A stretch of DNA of 9,463 nt from CAZUZD01 sp964624465 (GTDB lineage Bacteria > Planctomycetota > Planctomycetia > Isosphaerales > Isosphaeraceae). The stretch's first letter is position 1; each line of letters starts with the position of its first letter. Positions 7,280 to 9,463 of the stretch are shown here, piece after piece. Below the pieces are notes generated by a model. It had not been told where the DNA came from. It saw nothing but the letters and a program-made list of their open reading frames with translations, and ran no database searches. The position numbers and the translations under genes were made by a program. The stretch spans positions 1 through 9,463 of the forward strand of contig CAZUZD010000247.1 in NCBI GenBank assembly GCA_964624465.1, in the 5' to 3' direction.

Positions 7280-8324
7280 TCTGGTCCGCCTCGCTGGGGT
7301 TGACGGGGACGTGCTGGAGCAGGCGCTCGAGGATGTCGTCGGGGCTCAGGCCCTCGGCCTCGGCGTTGAAGTTGGTGACGATGCGGTGCCTCAGCACGGG
7401 CACGGCGACGGCCTGGATGTCCTCGATGCCGGCGGCCGTCTTGCCGTGCAGGGCGGCGCGGGCCTTGGCGGCGAGGACCAGATACTGGCTGGCGCGCGGG
7501 CCGGCGCCCCAGCTCACGAAGTCGCGGATGAAGTCGGGCTCGCCCCCCTGGCCGCGGCGGGTGGTGCGGGCCAGCCGCACCGCGTACTCGTTGGCGTAGG
7601 GCGCCGCCGGCACCCGGCGGACGATCTCCTGGAGCTCCAGGATGTCGGCCCCCGAGAGCACCTTGCTCACGCTCGCCTTGGCCGTCGAGGTCGTGAGCTC
7701 GACGATGCGGACCTCGTCGGCCTCGCTCGGGTAGTCGACCCGGATGTTGAGCATGAACCGGTCGAGCTGGGCCTCGGGCAACGGGTACGTGCCCTCCTGC
7801 TCGATCGGGTTCTGGGTGGCCAGCACGAAGAACGGGTCGGGCAGCCGGTGCCGCTCGCCGCCGACGGTCACCTGCCGCTCCTGCATGGCTTCCAGGAGCG
7901 CGGCCTGGGTCTTGGGCGGGGTGCGGTTGACCTCGTCGGCCAGCACGATGTTGGCGAATACCGGGCCGCGGAGGAACTTGAACTGCCGGGCGCCGGTGGC
8001 CTTGTCCTCCTGGATCACCTCGGTGCCGGTGATGTCGGCCGGCATCAGGTCGGGGGTGAACTGGACCCGGTTGAAGCTCAGGTTCAGCGCATCGGCCAGG
8101 GTGTGGATCATCAGCGTCTTGGCCAGGCCCGGCACGCCCACCAGCAGGCAGTGGCCGCGGGCGAAGATGGCGATCAGGAGCTCCTCGAGCACCTGGTCCT
8201 GGCCGACGATGATCTTGCCCATCTCGGCGCGGAGCCGGCGATAGGCGTCGCCGAGTCGCTGCACCGCGGCCAGGTCGTCGTGCTGGAGCCCCTCGCCGGG
8301 GGCCGGGGCGGTCGAGTCGTTCAA
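7236..8324 (-). CDS. MoxR family AAA+ ATPase
   Basis: This is a 362-residue protein of about normal length for MoxR ATPases. Walker A is GVPGLAKT (63-70), Walker B is IVLADE (126-131) and sensor 1 is the asparagine of LATQN (N172). Sensor 2 is the arginine in WGAGPRAS (R277). EMGKIIVGQDQVLEELL (34-50) and FTPDLMPADITGTE (89-102) are also typical of the family. It hydrolyses ATP and is thought to work as a chaperone-like hexamer on VWA partners, three of which follow directly. The start is a TTG at 8324, supported by GGAGG (8336-8332) with a 7-base spacer. The next methionine (M35) would remove the N-terminal helical lead-in. The family core ends near residue 340. The last 20 or so residues are an extension, and the final 14 codons overlap the DUF58 gene. 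Confidence 0.95.
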   Translation of the reverse strand: MNDSTAPAPGEGLQHDDLAAVQRLGDAYRRLRAEMGKIIVGQDQVLEELLIAIFARGHCLLVGVPGLAKTLMIHTLADALNLSFNRVQFTPDLMPADITGTEVIQEDKATGARQFKFLRGPVFANIVLADEVNRTPPKTQAALLEAMQERQVTVGGERHRLPDPFFVLATQNPIEQEGTYPLPEAQLDRFMLNIRVDYPSEADEVRIVELTTSTAKASVSKVLSGADILELQEIVRRVPAAPYANEYAVRLARTTRRGQGGEPDFIRDFVSWGAGPRASQYLVLAAKARAALHGKTAAGIEDIQAVAVPVLRHRIVTNFNAEAEGLSPDDILERLLQHVPVNPSEADQSGRVAKVFRSANAG

Positions 8325-8331
8325 CGGAGGG

Positions 8332-8336
8332 CCTCC
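8332..8336 (-). promoter_or_regulatory. Shine-Dalgarno deciding the TTG start of the MoxR gene
   Basis: The mRNA reads GGAGG, 7 bases, then TTG at 8324. It is a canonical match and the main reason to accept a TTG start. The same bases could pair with the adjacent CCTCC only through a hairpin of one-base loop, which is not realistic. Confidence 0.65.
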
Positions 8337-8461
8337 ACCAGGACTGGAACGGACGCTTGCACGGGGGGGGCCGGGGGCCGGCGCCCGGGGGACCGGGGCC
8401 GGCGGGCCGTCGCGAGACTCGACCCGGAGGGTCAGGGGATCTGCACTGGCTCCAGCCTAGC

Positions 8462-8480
8462 GACGCCCCCGGGGGGCGTC
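8462..8480 (-). terminator. GC-rich hairpin after the propeller gene, possible terminator
   Basis: GACGCCCC (8462-8469) and GGGGCGTC (8473-8480) form a perfect 8-base-pair stem with a 3-base loop. It starts 24 bases after the stop codon at 8506-8504. No U-tract follows on the minus strand, so it is not a textbook intrinsic terminator. It may still end transcription or protect the 3' end of the mRNA. Confidence 0.45.
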
Positions 8481-8503
8481 CACGGCCAGGCCCCTGGGCG
8501 CGG

Positions 8504-9463
8504 TCACGGTCGGGGCGATCCGGCCGGTCCGCCGGCCTCGACCAGGGCCCAGAACCGGCCCGGCGTGGCGACCACCGCCGCGCCGGCGTCGAGCTGCAAG
8601 GCCAGCGACCGCGCGGGCGCCGGGAAGACCAGACGTTGCAGCGGCGCGCCCGAGTCCCGCCGGCAGAACAGCACCGGCAGGCCGTCGGCCGCCGCCTCGC
8701 CCGATCGACCGCCCGCCGTCGCGGGGCCGGGGGCCGGGTACGCGGCCAGGCAGCGCTCGCCCAGGGCCAGCAACCAGCCGCGGTCGGGGCCGACCAGGTG
8801 CCGCTGCCAGGCGCGGGCGCCGTCGGCCAGGGCGTAGGCGGTGAGCGTGCTGCCGCTGGCGCAGTAGACCCGGTCGGCGTCGAGCGCGAACGCCTCGGGC
8901 CGCTCCGACAGGTCGCCCAGGCCCACCGGGCGCTCCCAGGCGGGGGTGCCGGTGGCCACGTCGAGCCGCGTCAGCACGTTGCCGCCGAAGAGGGCCACCA
9001 GCCGGCCCGAGTCGCTCCAGAGCCGGGGCGCCGCCGTGCGCGGCAGGGCCGCCGTGTCGCGGTACGTCCACACGTCCGCCCCGCGCTCCAGGTCGAACAG
9101 GGTCACGGTACGGGCGTCGCGCACCAGCACGATCCGGTCGTCGTCCAGCGCCAGCGGGTCGCGCACCCAGGCCTGCGGCTCGCCGTCGCCGGCGAACTCC
9201 TCGCGGAGCCGGCCGGTGTCGACGTCGAGCACGATCAGCCCCCTGGCCGGCAGGGCCTGCAAGACCACCCGACCGGGGGTGACCAGCAGGTGCGGGTTCA
9301 GGCCGCGCGCCCCGGGGTGGAACGCCCAGTCGAGCTGGCCGGTCTCGGCGTCGACGGCCAGCAGCTCGCGGTCGCCCCGCAGGCCAAAGACCCGCGCGCC
9401 GACCAGCCGGAAGCCGTGCAGCTTCGCCGCCGGCGCCGGCGCCCCGGCCCCGGCCCCGGCCGC
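8504..9463 (-). CDS. PQQ-like beta-propeller repeat protein, C-terminal part (runs off right edge)
   Basis: The last 319 residues are visible; the frame stays open to the right edge, so the true start is outside the window. Repeated blade motifs of the type hydrophobic-D-x-x-T/R-G-x-x-x-W/F occur at visible residues 34-48 (LLAVDAETGQLDWAF), 76-90 (LIVLDVDTGRLREEF), 120-134 (VTLFDLERGADVWTY), 164-176 (LTRLDVATGTPAW) and 207-219 (LTAYALADGARAW). A weaker sixth is at 262-280. This is the PQQ-like (pyrrolo-quinoline-quinone-type) propeller pattern, common in large planctomycete secreted or periplasmic proteins. Cofactor binding cannot be inferred. The first visible residues are an Ala/Gly/Pro linker encoded by a GC hexamer repeat. 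It is on the same strand as the MoxR operon but separated by 179 bases and a hairpin, so it is probably a separate transcription unit. Confidence 0.85.
   Translation of the reverse strand, partial: AAGAGAGAPAPAAKLHGFRLVGARVFGLRGDRELLAVDAETGQLDWAFHPGARGLNPHLLVTPGRVVLQALPARGLIVLDVDTGRLREEFAGDGEPQAWVRDPLALDDDRIVLVRDARTVTLFDLERGADVWTYRDTAALPRTAAPRLWSDSGRLVALFGGNVLTRLDVATGTPAWERPVGLGDLSERPEAFALDADRVYCASGSTLTAYALADGARAWQRHLVGPDRGWLLALGERCLAAYPAPGPATAGGRSGEAAADGLPVLFCRRDSGAPLQRLVFPAPARSLALQLDAGAAVVATPGRFWALVEAGGPAGSPRP
9440..9463. repeat. Short GC hexamer repeat encoding an Ala/Gly/Pro linker
   Basis: The plus strand carries about three copies of the hexamer ggcccc at the window edge, preceded by cggcgc units. 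They lie inside the propeller gene and encode an alternating Ala-Gly/Ala-Pro stretch, most likely a flexible linker between domains. Confidence 0.5.

Larger units (their letters stand above)
8325..8503 (-). other. Intergenic leader before the MoxR operon
   Basis: These 179 bases separate the propeller gene from the MoxR operon. The region holds a perfect hairpin at 8462-8480, an 8-base G run (8363-8370) and a GC-only stretch of imperfect dyads (about 8371-8407) that could fold strongly in the leader RNA. The operon promoter is expected here, but I find no recognisable -35/-10 pair. I see no open frame with a ribosome binding site. Confidence 0.5.

Noticed and set aside
8326..8336. The near-palindrome ggagggcctcc before the MoxR start.
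   Set aside because: The pairing halves are separated by a single base, so it cannot form a hairpin. It is better explained as the Shine-Dalgarno plus chance.
7230..8837. A plus-strand open frame of 535 codons opposite the MoxR gene and the intergenic region.
   Set aside because: Low-complexity translation with no motif; it is the antisense shadow of the MoxR gene, extended by GC content.
8457..9071. A minus-strand open frame overlapping the propeller gene.
   Set aside because: It is in another frame and is Arg/Gly/Pro-rich. The frame ending at 8504 shows repeated propeller blade motifs.

Overview
The window is very GC-rich (roughly 70% or more by eye). Every convincing gene lies on the minus strand, so transcription runs from the right edge to the left. 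The gene order, the planctomycete-style DUF58/MoxR sequences and the PQQ-type beta-propeller neighbour suggest a Planctomycetota genome, probably of the Isosphaeraceae type. That placement is inferred from gene content and composition, not from a marker gene.

Layout in transcription order. (1) 9463-8504: the C-terminal part of a PQQ-like beta-propeller protein, cut by the right edge. (2) 8503-8325: a 179-base intergenic region with a strong hairpin just after the propeller gene. (3) 8324-7236: a MoxR-family AAA+ ATPase. (4) 7279-6374: a DUF58/VWA protein whose start overlaps the ATPase gene by 44 bases. (5) 6309-4063: a BatA-type membrane protein with a VWA domain. (6) 4002-1240: a larger membrane-anchored VWA protein with a glutamine-amidotransferase-like domain. 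(7) 1180-1: the N-terminal part of a membrane protein of DUF4175-like layout. It runs off the left edge and carries an apparent one-base frameshift near an 8-base C homopolymer.

Genes 3 to 7 look like one module: a MoxR ATPase, three VWA proteins and a membrane protein. It resembles the Bat/MoxR-DUF58-VWA clusters found across bacteria. In such clusters the MoxR ATPase is thought to act as a chaperone-like partner for metal-binding VWA proteins at or in the membrane; the physiological role in planctomycetes is not settled. Gaps of about 60 bases separate genes 4/5, 5/6 and 6/7, with a usable Shine-Dalgarno sequence before each start. Four consecutive genes use non-ATG starts (TTG, GTG, GTG, GTG).

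I see no RNA gene, mobile element, CRISPR array or clear new system. The points most worth a second look are the frameshift in the left-edge gene, an extended -10 promoter motif overlapping the stop codon of gene 6, the MoxR tail that overprints the DUF58 start, and the duplicated VWA/amidotransferase-like architecture. Long plus-strand open frames, one over 5 kb, are judged to be shadows of GC-rich genes.
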